64,000 nt of DNA from an uncultured Salinisphaerales bacterium (GCA_913055805.1 CAJXLF010000002.1:62001-126000); one strand, 5' to 3'; positions 1 to 9,557 are shown, counted from the stretch's first letter. Program-made: numbers and translations. Notes: a model not told the origin generated them from the sequence alone.

Positions 1-743
1 TCAGAAAGCTCCGAAGCATGGTCTAAGGCGTCATACGGAGTTTGAAATCTTTCGAAGAAACTATCGGCCTGGCCTGGTGTGATGTTTACTCGATTTTTAG
101 GGTGAGTAATAAGTGAAAACTGATCCAACAGAAAAAAGGAGGTGCGAGATTGCGCCAACTGTATGTAATGCTTGAATTCTCTCTTCTTCTCTATTTTCCA
201 ATAGTAAGAAGCAAGGTAGCACCAATCCTTCCTGACCCATGAGTTGACAGCCAAATCAGCGTCTGGCGTTACAAGCCTCAGAATTCCTCCTGACTTAAGG
301 ACTCTGCAAACCTCCCTTAATAAATGACGCACATCGTTATTCCAAATATGCTCAATAACGTGGCTGCAATAGACCAATTCGATACTGTTATCAGCCAAAG
401 GGAGTTCACCTCCCTGCAGAATGTCCCAATCAATATCAATTGAGCTACTGTATTGGTGACTTCTGGACTCTGCCCAAGTTTTGTTATCAAGAAATTTCTT
501 GTCGGAGTTCGTCCAATACTTGTGCCTGAAACTTCCCGGGCCAATATTCAAAAATCGTTTGTTCTCAAGAGAATCAGAAGGATACAGCTCTCTGTATACA
601 TGCTCATAAAATCGAGACTGTTTGGTCGAATACACCGAGTTAGCTGCTTCCTTCCTCGCTATTTTTTCTAATAAATCTTTATCGTTCATTATCTTCTTAT
701 ATTTTTCCTCCTCCATAACCTCATATGTTTTTTTGTCAGACAT
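1..743 (-). CDS. SAM-dependent methyltransferase, partial (cut by window edge)
   Basis: Reading from ATG at 743 to the left edge gives about 247 codons with no stop, so the gene continues outside the window. A strong AGGTGA ribosome binding site lies just before the ATG. The protein has a class I methyltransferase core of the Methyltransf_11 kind: a degenerate glycine loop (FLNIGPGSF), an acidic strand end (SSIDIDWD), then LPLADNSIELVYCSHVIEHI and VLKSGGILRLVTPD, the usual post-motif regions. The substrate cannot be told; in this position, last of a run of surface-polysaccharide genes, a sugar or polysaccharide is the natural guess. The gene is visibly more AT-rich than the rest of the window, a common mark of recently acquired polysaccharide genes. 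Family assignment is fairly sure; substrate is unknown. Confidence 0.75.
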   Translation of the reverse strand, partial: MSDKKTYEVMEEEKYKKIMNDKDLLEKIARKEAANSVYSTKQSRFYEHVYRELYPSDSLENKRFLNIGPGSFRHKYWTNSDKKFLDNKTWAESRSHQYSSSIDIDWDILQGGELPLADNSIELVYCSHVIEHIWNNDVRHLLREVCRVLKSGGILRLVTPDADLAVNSWVRKDWCYLASYYWKIEKKREFKHYIQLAQSRTSFFLLDQFSLITHPKNRVNITPGQADSFFERFQTPYDALDHASELS

Positions 744-785
744 AAATATCACCTGAAATATAGAATTGTCAGCCAAGCTCTACTC

Positions 786-2246
786 TTAGCCCTTGGCCAG
801 AAATTTCCCTAATTTTTGTATCGGCTTGAATCGGGTATCAACCATGGATTGCACTGGTGTCCTCTTGAACTTTAAAAATTTTCTCACCGTCTTCTCGGGG
901 ACTACGCGTAGCAAAAACGCGATCAATGAGATTTTAAGTTGTTGTATAAAACCCGTATCAAATCTAATAGGCCGTAAAGCATATTCAGCTGCCTTTTCAG
1001 ACTCCAGTTGGTTGATTTCCAGATCGAGAATTCTAAAGTGAGCTTCCCAAGACGGTAACTCAGGCACTTCTTTGGTTGAAATAGATTCGTGAGCTGCTTG
1101 AAGAATTGTTTTCTTCCAGCTATTGGCGTCCAGAGGATCAATGAATGTGGGCAGATCTTTGCCGCTTTCCCTGAACACATCAAGATCACTGCATATAACT
1201 GGTACTTTTAGCGAGAGGGCTTCAATCAGCGGCATCCCCCACCCTTCGACAAAACTTGGAAAAAGTAGTCCCTTACTGCCTTTCAGCAACTGAACAAGCT
1301 GATGGTCACTGATATCCGATAACTCAACAACGTGTGGCTTTGTTTTTTCACAGCGATCCAGCATGTCGATGATGTTCTCGTTGCACCAGCCACGCTTGCC
1401 GATAACAACCAACTTGGGAATATTCTCAATGCCCTCCTCCACAAAGCTTCGCCAGATATTCAACAACAACAGGTGGTTCTTGCGAGGCTCAATGGTACCC
1501 AGCACCACGAAATAATCCTGTCCCGCTAAGTTGATGTCGTAAGGCTCATTTTCGGCACCGGATAAGTCTAATGGCTCTACGCCGATGTACAAAGGAATCA
1601 CCTTGGGCTGGGGTAACCCTTTCTCCCTTGCGTATTGCAATACTTCTTTTTGCGTATGATTCGAATTAACAATCACCAGCTTGGAAAAATTCAGAGCCCC
1701 ATTGATACGGTCAACGTGCCTTGCGGTCTCTCCCTCACGCGTATATTCCGGGTGAGTAATCGGGATCAGGTCATGAATGAAAGAAATAACCTCGCATCCC
1801 AGATTGTGTTTCAGTGCCCATAGAAATGCCTCATCGTTGATGCCCTGGTGAGCCACATTGATATAGATGTATCTCTCTTGCCTGTTTTTCGCCAGCTCAA
1901 GAAAATGGCCGGTAAACAAAGTTCTGCCTACCGGACTTTTCGACACGTAGAGCTTTTCGTTTTTCTGCAGGCTGACGTAATTGCTAATTGACTGTTTTTC
2001 GGCGGCCCAGATATTGTTTGGCTGCCACATGGCGGCCAGTTTGTGCAGCAGGTCGCCAACTGTATTCTCATCCAGACAGCGAGCGTTACCCTTTTTCAGC
2101 GCGATGCAGATCAGCCGATATTCGGGGTTATTGATGAAGTGCAGCAGGTAATTGAGGTTTACCCGATCAATACCGGTCGGCGTGTTGGCTGTAGCACGCG
2201 ATAACAGTCGAGAAGCGTCGTAAACGATGGTTTTTTCTGCCGGCAC
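786..2246 (-). CDS. GT4-family glycosyltransferase of a surface polysaccharide locus
   Basis: A 486-residue glycosyltransferase. The N-terminal part carries TPTGIDRVN near residue 25, a motif common in capsule and O-antigen GT4 enzymes. The C-terminal nucleotide-sugar domain shows GTIEPRKNH near 255 and FVEGWGMPLIEAL near 335, the E-x7-E signature of family GT4, so a retaining GT-B transferase acting in the cytoplasm is expected. The start is a GTG placed one codon after the TAA stop of the upstream gene, implying translational coupling. A roughly 90-residue tail beyond the GT4 domain ends in a basic amphipathic stretch that could attach to the membrane (inference). Donor and acceptor sugars cannot be predicted. 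Confidence 0.85.
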   Translation of the reverse strand: MPAEKTIVYDASRLLSRATANTPTGIDRVNLNYLLHFINNPEYRLICIALKKGNARCLDENTVGDLLHKLAAMWQPNNIWAAEKQSISNYVSLQKNEKLYVSKSPVGRTLFTGHFLELAKNRQERYIYINVAHQGINDEAFLWALKHNLGCEVISFIHDLIPITHPEYTREGETARHVDRINGALNFSKLVIVNSNHTQKEVLQYAREKGLPQPKVIPLYIGVEPLDLSGAENEPYDINLAGQDYFVVLGTIEPRKNHLLLLNIWRSFVEEGIENIPKLVVIGKRGWCNENIIDMLDRCEKTKPHVVELSDISDHQLVQLLKGSKGLLFPSFVEGWGMPLIEALSLKVPVICSDLDVFRESGKDLPTFIDPLDANSWKKTILQAAHESISTKEVPELPSWEAHFRILDLEINQLESEKAAEYALRPIRFDTGFIQQLKISLIAFLLRVVPEKTVRKFLKFKRTPVQSMVDTRFKPIQKLGKFLAKG

Positions 2247-2249
2247 GTA

Positions 2250-3428
2250 TTACCTGCCCCACACGATGTTCAATGATGATTTGAGCAATTCGCCCTGGTA
2301 TTGATAGCTGTAATCTGCCGGCTCGGCAGATTTGCACTGCAGGACATCCTCCCATAGGCGGGATTTCAAAGGGTGTTCATATATCGGCATGTATAAATCC
2401 GGCGCGGGCTGACCGTTCTCTTCCAGGTGTTGCGAGCTTTCCAGCAGTCTGATTGTCTTCTTGCTGAAGTATCGGGCCTCTACCAGTCCTCCAGAAGATA
2501 ATGCGGCAACAGTGGTAAATTGCGGAGCACCCAGAGCATCGTAGATATTGGCTTCCAGCCATGTGCAGTTCTTGATGTTGTCTATCAGACTACGCAGCCT
2601 TTTTTCAGCTTTCGGCTCAAGGTGTGGGTGCTTCTTGTAGTACACATGCCGATGCTGCATGCATAGATTTATCAGATTGGCTTCCAGGTCGTTGTAACGC
2701 ATCATGCGCTTGCCGGCTATGAGTGAAGCATCGGTGGATGTCTGCCCCAGGAAGAGCACACTGCCGTTTTCGATGGGCTCGAAAAACACCCTGGCCGATC
2801 TGGCCTTGAGAATATCCGCATGCTCATACATGAAGGATTCCGGCAATCTGACTGTATTCAATAGCTCCGCTATCGCCCTCACGTTGGTTCGTATACCGAA
2901 CATGTAATCCGGCAAGAACCTGACGGGATGCACATGCAGATCAATGTAGGGGATTTTTCCCGCGTTCAGATATTTCAGCAGGTACGGCGGTATTTCATAG
3001 CCAATGACCAGGGTATCCTGAAACAGCCCCTTCATTGCTTCGGCGACTGCATCAAAGTTTTGCTCGCCTGAATACAACTTGGCCCAGCTATCCGTATTCA
3101 TTTCAAGTGACAGGCGCTCGTAGAGCTTGACTCTGAGAGACTGCCAACACTCTTCATCGCCCAAGACTGATTCGGCTTGCAGTGATGAATTATTCGCCGC
3201 GAGAAATCTTTCCAGTTTCGGCCAGATCAGACTGTGGATCCAGTCCACATTCATTCGCTGGGGATTGGGTATAACGTCCCGCTCACGATCGTCAATTCTC
3301 AGCAAATCGGAGGTGAAGATGATTTTGCCGAGATTTCTGTAGTCGATTTCTTCTATGGGGAAGTCAGTGATCAACTGTATCTCCGGGCCTGTTCCATGCT
3401 GTGTCAAACAATAATGCCGATCCTGCAA
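2250..3428 (-). CDS. Unassigned protein with KpsS/KpsC-like C-terminal motifs
   Basis: A 392-residue protein between two polysaccharide genes. I do not recognise the N-terminal half, which begins with a poorly conserved TTG-start region; the true start is uncertain, and the next in-frame ATG is at residue 58. The C-terminal half has VYYKKHPHLEPKAEKRL near residue 265 followed by TTVAALSSGGLVEARYF near 310. A lysine-x-HP segment followed some 40 residues later by a serine pair and a glutamate resembles the capsule-polysaccharide (KpsS/KpsC, PF05159) GT-B fold. The likely role is a transferase or accessory enzyme of the same glycan. It could instead be a polysaccharide-locus protein of another family; there is no catalytic proof in the sequence. 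Confidence 0.6.
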   Translation of the reverse strand: MQDRHYCLTQHGTGPEIQLITDFPIEEIDYRNLGKIIFTSDLLRIDDRERDVIPNPQRMNVDWIHSLIWPKLERFLAANNSSLQAESVLGDEECWQSLRVKLYERLSLEMNTDSWAKLYSGEQNFDAVAEAMKGLFQDTLVIGYEIPPYLLKYLNAGKIPYIDLHVHPVRFLPDYMFGIRTNVRAIAELLNTVRLPESFMYEHADILKARSARVFFEPIENGSVLFLGQTSTDASLIAGKRMMRYNDLEANLINLCMQHRHVYYKKHPHLEPKAEKRLRSLIDNIKNCTWLEANIYDALGAPQFTTVAALSSGGLVEARYFSKKTIRLLESSQHLEENGQPAPDLYMPIYEHPLKSRLWEDVLQCKSAEPADYSYQYQGELLKSSLNIVWGR

Positions 3429-3472
3429 CCTGTGAAGATCACATGGAGGCTATATTAAGGCTATGGCGTGTT

Positions 3473-4729
3473 CTAGCCGCTGGTGACGTGTTTGAGCTGT
3501 GGATTCTCTACAAGCTCGTACATAGATCTGGCTTCCAGCCAGGGCCTTTCCCGCCAGGAGATACCCGTATTGACTGAGTCCGCATTCAGCCGTTTATAGA
3601 AATTGCCGTTGAGCTGATTGGTAGCGAGCAGGTGGCTTCGGTATTGCTCATAAAGCTGCTTGTCTACGGGGCTGGGAGCGTGCCAAAAATCATTGAGACA
3701 AGTCTTGGTGCTCAGGCCCTCAAAATTGTAGACCGCATTGCCCATCACCTTTACCGGCGTGCCATGGTGAATGGAGGACATGCCTACTGTGCTGTTCACC
3801 ACAACTGTTCCTTTGGCATTCTTCAGCAACATGGGCACAGACATGTGGTGAATGTAGATGACCCGCTCCCCGAGCTCATACATTTCCTTGAGTTCACGGA
3901 TGAGCTTGGCGTAGCCACGGAAGCTGGTATCGAAGGGATGATGCTTGATCACCAGGAAGTCTTTCTTGTCCGCATGCTCGGCAAACGATTTCACCGCCTC
4001 CTTGATGAAGCATGAAACCGTTTTGTACTCGGAATTTTGCAGAATAGTGGCATCGTCTCTTACCTGCAGGGCCACAAAGAAGTAGCGGCCGGACAACCAG
4101 GTGCTGAAGATGTGTTCCTTACGGCGATCCCAGAAGCGGTCCCATACATAAAGACCGCCCTTGACCAGGAGAATGGGCCCCTGCTTCAACGTGTTGAAAC
4201 CGCGGTGATGCTGGTAATACGGGTACAGAAAGCTCAGCAGGTTGCTGTATACGTAATATATGGCGCCATACACCACGGCCCGGCCGATCCATTTGCCTAT
4301 CGGCTTCGGTGCCGGCGGCTCAGGCAGATCCAGATTGCGGTAGAAGTCGGGATCCCGTGGCATGCGCGAATTGCAGTGCATGCCGCCCTCTTCCATGGTG
4401 ATGTAGTCCGGCCGCAGGTAGCCTTCCTCGAAGACGTACACCGGGATGCCTTTTTCCTCGGCCAGTCGGATGGCCAGCTTGTGATAGACCCGATAGTCGC
4501 CAAACAGATAAATCTGCTGGATGTCACGTGCTTCCAGCAGCTCGTTCAGAAAATCCAGCCAGTCTTCTACCTTGCCCCGGTAGCTGACAGCGTTTGGATG
4601 ACGAAAAAATAATGCATCCCCTGCATTGAAGTTCACCTTGTGAACCGTGACACCGTCGGCTTCCATGTCGCGTGCCAATCGCCTGAAGAACGGCCCGAAG
4701 GGACCTTGTAATAGTAGGACGTTTGCCAC
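3473..4729 (-). CDS. kpsS: Capsule polysaccharide protein, KpsS/LipB family (Kdo transferase)
   Basis: A 418-residue protein matching the KpsS family throughout: VLLLQGPFGPFFRRLA at the N-terminus, IYLFGDYRVYHKLA near 75, VFEEGYLRPDYITMEEGG near 100, RMPRDPDFYR near 122, VIKHHPFDTSFRG near 265 and VVVNSTVGMSSIHHGTPV near 310. Family members add the first beta-Kdo residue to lysophosphatidylglycerol, beginning the lipid anchor of group 2-type capsules, or related export-linked glycans. CMP-Kdo would come from KdsB, encoded at 37.7 kb. The start is GTG. It is the first gene of the minus-strand polysaccharide run and overlaps no neighbour. KpsC, KpsM, KpsT and KpsD partners are not in the window. 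The gene symbol follows the family; orthology to E. coli kpsS is likely but not proven. Confidence 0.85.
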   Translation of the reverse strand: MANVLLLQGPFGPFFRRLARDMEADGVTVHKVNFNAGDALFFRHPNAVSYRGKVEDWLDFLNELLEARDIQQIYLFGDYRVYHKLAIRLAEEKGIPVYVFEEGYLRPDYITMEEGGMHCNSRMPRDPDFYRNLDLPEPPAPKPIGKWIGRAVVYGAIYYVYSNLLSFLYPYYQHHRGFNTLKQGPILLVKGGLYVWDRFWDRRKEHIFSTWLSGRYFFVALQVRDDATILQNSEYKTVSCFIKEAVKSFAEHADKKDFLVIKHHPFDTSFRGYAKLIRELKEMYELGERVIYIHHMSVPMLLKNAKGTVVVNSTVGMSSIHHGTPVKVMGNAVYNFEGLSTKTCLNDFWHAPSPVDKQLYEQYRSHLLATNQLNGNFYKRLNADSVNTGISWRERPWLEARSMYELVENPQLKHVTSG

Positions 4730-4910
4730 TTAGATTTGCCTTGTGTTTCCTGTGGTCATTGTAACCGCTGCACTAAAACAATGCAGAACTTGTGCCAATT
4801 TCGGTTCGCAATATTCTGACAATATTATGAATTCTAGATGAATATAGGCTGAATGACAGGGGAAATTTTCGGGTTTGGGTGTAGGAATGAGCTGATTGCG
4901 CCCTCTTTGA
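4730..4910 (-). promoter_or_regulatory. AT-rich leader upstream of the polysaccharide genes
   Basis: This 181-base gap separates hepT from kpsS and is AT-rich in its middle (about 4800-4850), with two AATATT boxes at 4810-4827 separated by CTGAC. It is the obvious place for the promoter of the minus-strand polysaccharide run, but no convincing -35/-10 pair and no ops/JUMPstart element was found. Confidence 0.3.
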
Positions 4911-5327
4911 TCATTTCTTATTCAGTTCTGCCCGAATCGTTTCTGCAAAGTCCAGCAACACACCCAAGTCTTTTTCGATCAAGCTCTCGACTATGGCCAG
5001 ATTGATGTCCTGATACTGGTGCACGGCCAGGTTCCTGAACCCCACCATGGCGCACATTTTGTCTGCTCTCTCAGCCGTGATTATATTTTCCCGCTGCAGT
5101 ATCCGGAACGAATCCCGACTTTCTGTGGGAATACCCATACGCCGCAGCCGAATAAGCATATTGGCGAGATCGATAGCCTGCTCACAGGCGCGGAGTATGT
5201 TGAGGATGGCGGCATCCTGCAGGTCGAAGTCGCTCTTGAAGTTTTCACCTGCCTGCTCATGAGTTTGGCGTGCGCGGCTTACGCAACGTTGAAGCGACGT
5301 GATTTTCTGAGCAGTCGGCTCGGTCAT
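4911..5327 (-). CDS. hepT: HepT-like HEPN ribonuclease toxin
   Basis: A 138-residue, mostly helical HEPN-family protein (DUF86). The catalytic motif R-x4-H-x-Y is intact: Arg98, His103 and Tyr105 in FRNLAVHQY. In characterised members this site cleaves RNA, and the partner MntA silences it by attaching AMP groups to the motif tyrosine; that mechanism is established for Shewanella HepT/MntA and is inferred here. The ATG overlaps the stop of the upstream mntA gene in an ATGA arrangement, so the two are translated together with the antitoxin first. Nothing suggests decay. The symbol is given by family resemblance. Confidence 0.88.
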   Translation of the reverse strand: MTEPTAQKITSLQRCVSRARQTHEQAGENFKSDFDLQDAAILNILRACEQAIDLANMLIRLRRMGIPTESRDSFRILQRENIITAERADKMCAMVGFRNLAVHQYQDINLAIVESLIEKDLGVLLDFAETIRAELNKK

Positions 5328-5743
5328 GAGGCATAGCCTATGCCGGTTTTGTCAAAATCCTCACGTATGGCCCGCGTAGCGGTGCAGTAATCCGCATAGT
5401 CGGTCATGCTGATCGCTTCCCATTCCAGCGTTTTGGCCGGCTCTGACAGATGCAATATCTTGCCGTCGCTGAGTACTGCATTCCTCAGCACATTACCAGC
5501 CTGCCGGATATCAACCAGATCGAGTTCATGGCCAACTTGGCTGGAAATTTTCGCCACGACGGAAAGCTTATCGTGCAAGGTTTCACCAGGTGGCAGCAGC
5601 AAGGCGATATCCAGATCGCTGGAAGGCCATGCCTGCCCTTTGGCAAAACTACCGAAAAGATAGATTGCCCACACATCCGGATAGGCCTCAAGGAGCGCTT
5701 CTCGGAGCATAGTCAGTTGATTTTCCGATAGTTCCGTACTCAT
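5324..5743 (-). CDS. mntA: MntA-like nucleotidyltransferase antitoxin
   Basis: A 139-residue minimal nucleotidyltransferase. The signature GS-x10-D-x-D is complete: Gly31-Ser32 followed by Asp43 and Asp45 in LFGSFAKGQAWPSSDLDIALLL, so catalytic activity is expected. In the HepT/MntA system this enzyme adds AMP to the toxin's tyrosine, neutralising it. It is the first gene of the pair and overlaps hepT by four bases. An AGGT ribosome binding site precedes the ATG, and a 7-bp perfect inverted repeat sits directly upstream, which could serve self-regulation. The C-terminal third is less conserved and ends at the ATGA junction. Confidence 0.88.
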   Translation of the reverse strand: MSTELSENQLTMLREALLEAYPDVWAIYLFGSFAKGQAWPSSDLDIALLLPPGETLHDKLSVVAKISSQVGHELDLVDIRQAGNVLRNAVLSDGKILHLSEPAKTLEWEAISMTDYADYCTATRAIREDFDKTGIGYAS

Positions 5744-5750
5744 GCTGACC

Positions 5751-5777
5751 TAGTGTACCGGACATCGCTTTACACTA
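5751..5777. promoter_or_regulatory. Candidate operator of mntA-hepT
   Basis: TAGTGTA at 5751-5757 and TACACTA at 5771-5777 form a perfect 7-bp inverted repeat with a 13-base spacer. Its edge lies seven bases before the mntA start codon, next to the AGGT ribosome binding site, and within the 82-base divergent gap to the gene at 5826. The symmetry and position fit a self-regulating operator or a hairpin over the start. No binding protein is identified. Confidence 0.45.
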
Positions 5778-5825
5778 ACCAGCATTAAACCTTTAAGATG
5801 TGCCCTCACTTTTCAGGAATGCCCC

Positions 5826-6278
5826 ATGCTTGCCGGCAACCCCAACAACATTTCCCGCGTTTTCATGGTCATTGGCGCTGTTCTGCTCGCCTGGGGCCTG
5901 CAGAAATACAACGAAGTCGGCAATCCCGGTGAGTTTGAGATCGATTCCCGTGTTGAGATGGCCTACAAGCAGGAAATAGCCCGTATGGAACAGGCCAATC
6001 TGAATCGCCTGGGCAAGCACAAGGATGATTTTGAGAGCCTGAGCCAGGAAGAGCAGGCGCTGCTGCTGATGCAGGCTTCCGAGCCTGTAGTACTCAGCGA
6101 GGAGCAGGAAGCCAAGCACAAGACGGCTATTCGCTATGAGATCACTGAATCGATCGCTTACAAACGCAAGAAAGCAGCCTCGCTGATCTTCGCCGGCAGC
6201 GCCTTATTGTTTCTGATGGTGTCGCCCATTATCAGCGGCTGGATCACGCGCGTGTTGATGGGCAGACAGAAAGGCTGA
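5826..6278 (+). CDS. Two-pass membrane protein of unknown function
   Basis: I do not recognise this 150-residue protein. It has one hydrophobic segment near the N-terminus (VFMVIGAVLLAWGL, residues 12-25) and one near the C-terminus (AASLIFAGSALLFLMVSPIISGWI, about 117-140). They flank a highly charged, probably helical middle rich in Glu, Lys and Gln, so a hairpin topology with an approximately 90-residue soluble loop is likely. It ends one base before the stop of the convergent ppsR gene. Upstream it shares the divergent gap with mntA. There is no basis for a function. Confidence 0.7.
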   Translation: MLAGNPNNISRVFMVIGAVLLAWGLQKYNEVGNPGEFEIDSRVEMAYKQEIARMEQANLNRLGKHKDDFESLSQEEQALLLMQASEPVVLSEEQEAKHKTAIRYEITESIAYKRKKAASLIFAGSALLFLMVSPIISGWITRVLMGRQKG

Positions 6279-6279
6279 T

Positions 6280-7110
6280 CTAGAAACTCTGCCGACGCAG
6301 GCCCTTGTCCTGCATGATCACGGTGGCAATCTCTTCAATGGAGTGATTGGTGGAGTCCATGAAGGGAATACCGTTGCTCTGATACAACTGCTTGGCCTGG
6401 CGGATTTCGTAGTTGGTCTGGGCCAGTGAGGCGTATTTGCTGCCCGGACGGCGCTCATTACGTACCTGGTGCAGGCGTTCCGCGTCGCTGATGAGTCCAT
6501 ACAGCTTGCCCTTCTGCTCCTGTAACACCCTGGGCAGGCGGTGGTTCTCCAGATCTTCCTCGGTCAGCGGATAATTCGCGGCATACAGGCCGTGTTGCAT
6601 GGCCATATAGATGCAAGTGGGCGTCTTTCCGCACCTGGATGGTGCGATAAGAATGACGTCGGCCTTGTCGAATTCCCGGATGCTGCTGCCGTCATCGTGC
6701 TGCAGGGCAAAATGCATGGCATCGATACGGGAGTTGTACTCCTGGCTGCCCACGACACCGTGTGCCTTGCCCTCAACATGCGCGGATTTCTGCTGCAGCT
6801 CCGACTCAATCTGCCCCAGATAACTGTCAAAAAGGTCTAAAAACAGGGAGTTAGCTTGCCTGAGAATGCTGCGAATCTCGTCATTCACGGTCGTGCTAAA
6901 TATAATAGGCCGCTTTCCGCTCTCCTTTGCGGCCATATTGATGTATTCAACGGTGGCATGCGCCTTGTCGACCGAATTGATGAAAGGCAGTGTCATCTGC
7001 TTGAACTCAGACAGGTCGAACTGCGTCATGAGAGAGTGACCGAGGTTTTCGGCCGTAATACCCGTGCGGTCGGACAAGTAGAACACGGTGCGCTTTTCGT
7101 TGAGCGACAT
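6280..7110 (-). CDS. ppsR: PEP synthase regulatory protein (kinase/pyrophosphorylase)
   Basis: A 276-residue DUF299-family protein. The start chosen is ATG at 7110 ([21 protein letters not shown]), which gives the usual family length; a longer frame upstream adds thirteen implausible residues. Visible family features are [16 protein letters not shown] at the N-terminus and the P-loop-like [18 protein letters not shown] near residue 150. PpsR both phosphorylates (using ADP) and dephosphorylates PEP synthase on a threonine next to its catalytic histidine, switching gluconeogenesis off and on. It is divergent from ppsA with a gap of 61 bases, the common arrangement for this regulator and its target. 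Confidence 0.95.
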   Translation of the reverse strand: MSLNEKRTVFYLSDRTGITAENLGHSLMTQFDLSEFKQMTLPFINSVDKAHATVEYINMAAKESGKRPIIFSTTVNDEIRSILRQANSLFLDLFDSYLGQIESELQQKSAHVEGKAHGVVGSQEYNSRIDAMHFALQHDDGSSIREFDKADVILIAPSRCGKTPTCIYMAMQHGLYAANYPLTEEDLENHRLPRVLQEQKGKLYGLISDAERLHQVRNERRPGSKYASLAQTNYEIRQAKQLYQSNGIPFMDSTNHSIEEIATVIMQDKGLRRQSF

Positions 7111-7171
7111 GCTGAAACCAGTGGTTGGTGATGGCGCACAGTGTAGCAACTCATCCGCTCAGGGGAAGATA

Positions 7172-9553
7172 GTGAGCAGCAAGAACGTTATTTGGTTCAA
7201 CCAGTTGGGCATGGGCGATGTCGAGAAGGTAGGCGGCAAGAATGCCTCCCTCGGCGAAATGATCAGCAATCTGGCCGATGCCGGCGTGAGCGTACCCAAC
7301 GGCTTTGCCACTACCGCTGAAGCCTATCGCGAATTCCTCAAGCACGAGAATCTGGCCGAGCGCATCAACGAAGCGCTGAATGCCCTGGATGTAGACGATG
7401 TGGAAGCCCTGGCCCGTACCGGCGCACAGATCCGCCAGTGGGTGGTTGAAGCCCCCTTCCCCGCCGGTCTGCAGGAAGAGATTGTCGAAGCCTATAACCA
7501 GCTGGTGGAAGAGTCCGGCGCCGAAATTTCCGTGGCCGTACGCTCTTCGGCCACCGCCGAAGACCTGCCGGATGCCTCCTTCGCCGGCCAGCAGGAAACC
7601 TTCCTGAACGTGCAGGGCCTGGACAGCGTGATGCTGGCCATCAAGGACGTGTTTGCCTCCCTGTTCAACGACCGCGCCATTTCCTACCGCGACCACCACG
7701 GCTTCGAGCACAGCCAGGTGGCACTGTCCGCCGGCATTCAGCGCATGGTGCGCTCGGACAAGGGCGCCTCGGGCGTGATGTTCACCATCGATACCGAATC
7801 CGGATTCAAGGACGTGGTGTTCATTACCGCCGCCTACGGCCTGGGCGAAGGCGTGGTGCAGGGTGCGGTGAATCCCGACGAATTCTATGTCTTCAAGCCC
7901 AACCTGGAAGCGAACCGCCCCGCGGTACTGCGCCGTAACGTGGGCGCCAAGGCCACGCAGATGATCTATACCGGCGACAAGACGTTGGGCAAGACCGTGC
8001 ACTTCGTGGATGTCCCCGAGGAAGACCGCATTCGTTTCTGCCTGAATGATGAAGATGTCGAGGCACTCGCCCGCCAGGCCGTGATTATCGAGAAGCACTA
8101 TGGTCGCCCGATGGATATCGAATGGGGCAAGGACGGTATCGACGGCAAGCTGTATATCCTGCAGGCACGCCCGGAAACCGTGAAGTCACGTTCCTCGGCC
8201 AACACCCTGCAGCGCTACAAGCTGAACGGCAGCAGCAATGTGCTGACCGAAGGCCGCGCCATTGGTCAGAAGATCGGCGCCGGTCCTGTACGCGTGCTGG
8301 ACGATATTTCGCAGATGAGCAAGGTGCAGGAAGGCGATGTGCTGGTCACCGACATGACCGACCCGGACTGGGAACCGGTCATGAAGCGCGCCAGCGCCAT
8401 TGTGACCAACCGTGGCGGCCGCACCTGCCATGCCGCCATCATCGCGCGTGAGCTGGGTATTCCGGCGGTTGTGGGCTGTGGCGATGCCACCGACAATCTC
8501 AAGGACGGGCAACAGGTTACGGTGTCCTGTGCCGAAGGCGACACCGGCATGATTTACGAAGGCAATATCGACTTTCAGGTGGATGAAGTCGAACTGGATA
8601 ACATGCCGGATGTGCCGCTGAAGATCATGATGAATGTCGGCAACCCCGACCGCGCCTTCGACTTTGCCGGTATTCCTCACAAGGGTGTCGGGCTGGCGCG
8701 CCTGGAGTTCATCATCAATCGCATGATCGGTATTCATCCGATGGCGCTGCTGGAGCTCGACAAGCAGCCGGCTGATATCCAGAAAACCATCAAGCACCAT
8801 ATTGCCGGCTATGCCAGCCCGCGTGATTATTTCGTCAAGCGTCTGGCCGAAGGTATTTCCACCATTGCCGCCGCTTTTGCTCCGGAACCGGTGATCGTAC
8901 GCATGTCCGACTTCAAGTCGAATGAATACGCCAACCTCATCGGTGGCCGTGCCTATGAACCGCATGAGGAAAACCCCATGATCGGTTTCCGTGGCGCATC
9001 GCGTTATATCGCCGAATCCTTCCGCCCCTGCTTCGAAATGGAATGCGAAGCCCTGCGTTACGTACGCGAGGAAATGGGGCTGAAGAACGTGAAGGTGATG
9101 ATTCCGTTCGTGCGCACCCTGGGTGAAGCCGAACAGGTGACCAAACTGCTGGCGGAAAACGGCCTGGAACGTGGCAAGGAAGACCTGCAGCTGATCATGA
9201 TGTGCGAACTGCCCTCCAATGCCGTACTGGCGGATCAGTTCCTGGAATACTTCGACGGCTTTTCCATCGGCTCCAACGATATGACCCAGCTTTCCCTGGG
9301 TCTGGACCGGGATTCCGGCCTTATTGCGCATCTGTTTGACGAGCGCGACCCGGCCGTCAAGGTGATGCTGCATCTGGCCATTCAGGCCTGCCGCAAGGCC
9401 GGTAAATATATCGGCATCTGTGGTCAGGGCCCTTCGGACCATCCGGATCTCGCCCAATGGTTGCTGGATGAAGGCATAGAAAGCGTTTCGCTGAATCCGG
9501 ATACGGTGATCGAAACCTGGATGTATCTGGCTGGCCAGACCGCTGGCGAATAA
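7172..9553 (+). CDS. ppsA: Phosphoenolpyruvate synthase
   Basis: Makes PEP, AMP and phosphate from pyruvate, ATP and water, the entry step of gluconeogenesis. The start chosen is GTG at 7172 with AGGGGA five bases before it; the protein then has 793 residues, close to the E. coli enzyme, and begins [25 protein letters not shown]. The N-terminal ATP-grasp domain is followed by the phosphohistidine domain with [21 protein letters not shown] (His in TCHAA, near residue 420; the preceding Thr is the expected PpsR target) and the C-terminal PEP/pyruvate barrel with [15 protein letters not shown] and the catalytic-Cys segment [13 protein letters not shown]. It is followed by a strong terminator. 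Confidence 0.97.
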   Translation: MSSKNVIWFNQLGMGDVEKVGGKNASLGEMISNLADAGVSVPNGFATTAEAYREFLKHENLAERINEALNALDVDDVEALARTGAQIRQWVVEAPFPAGLQEEIVEAYNQLVEESGAEISVAVRSSATAEDLPDASFAGQQETFLNVQGLDSVMLAIKDVFASLFNDRAISYRDHHGFEHSQVALSAGIQRMVRSDKGASGVMFTIDTESGFKDVVFITAAYGLGEGVVQGAVNPDEFYVFKPNLEANRPAVLRRNVGAKATQMIYTGDKTLGKTVHFVDVPEEDRIRFCLNDEDVEALARQAVIIEKHYGRPMDIEWGKDGIDGKLYILQARPETVKSRSSANTLQRYKLNGSSNVLTEGRAIGQKIGAGPVRVLDDISQMSKVQEGDVLVTDMTDPDWEPVMKRASAIVTNRGGRTCHAAIIARELGIPAVVGCGDATDNLKDGQQVTVSCAEGDTGMIYEGNIDFQVDEVELDNMPDVPLKIMMNVGNPDRAFDFAGIPHKGVGLARLEFIINRMIGIHPMALLELDKQPADIQKTIKHHIAGYASPRDYFVKRLAEGISTIAAAFAPEPVIVRMSDFKSNEYANLIGGRAYEPHEENPMIGFRGASRYIAESFRPCFEMECEALRYVREEMGLKNVKVMIPFVRTLGEAEQVTKLLAENGLERGKEDLQLIMMCELPSNAVLADQFLEYFDGFSIGSNDMTQLSLGLDRDSGLIAHLFDERDPAVKVMLHLAIQACRKAGKYIGICGQGPSDHPDLAQWLLDEGIESVSLNPDTVIETWMYLAGQTAGE

Positions 9554-9557
9554 TCCG

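Noticed and set aside
4730-4910. JUMPstart/ops element before the capsule genes
   Set aside because: The closest match on the minus strand (GCGGTTACAATG) misses the core; not supported.
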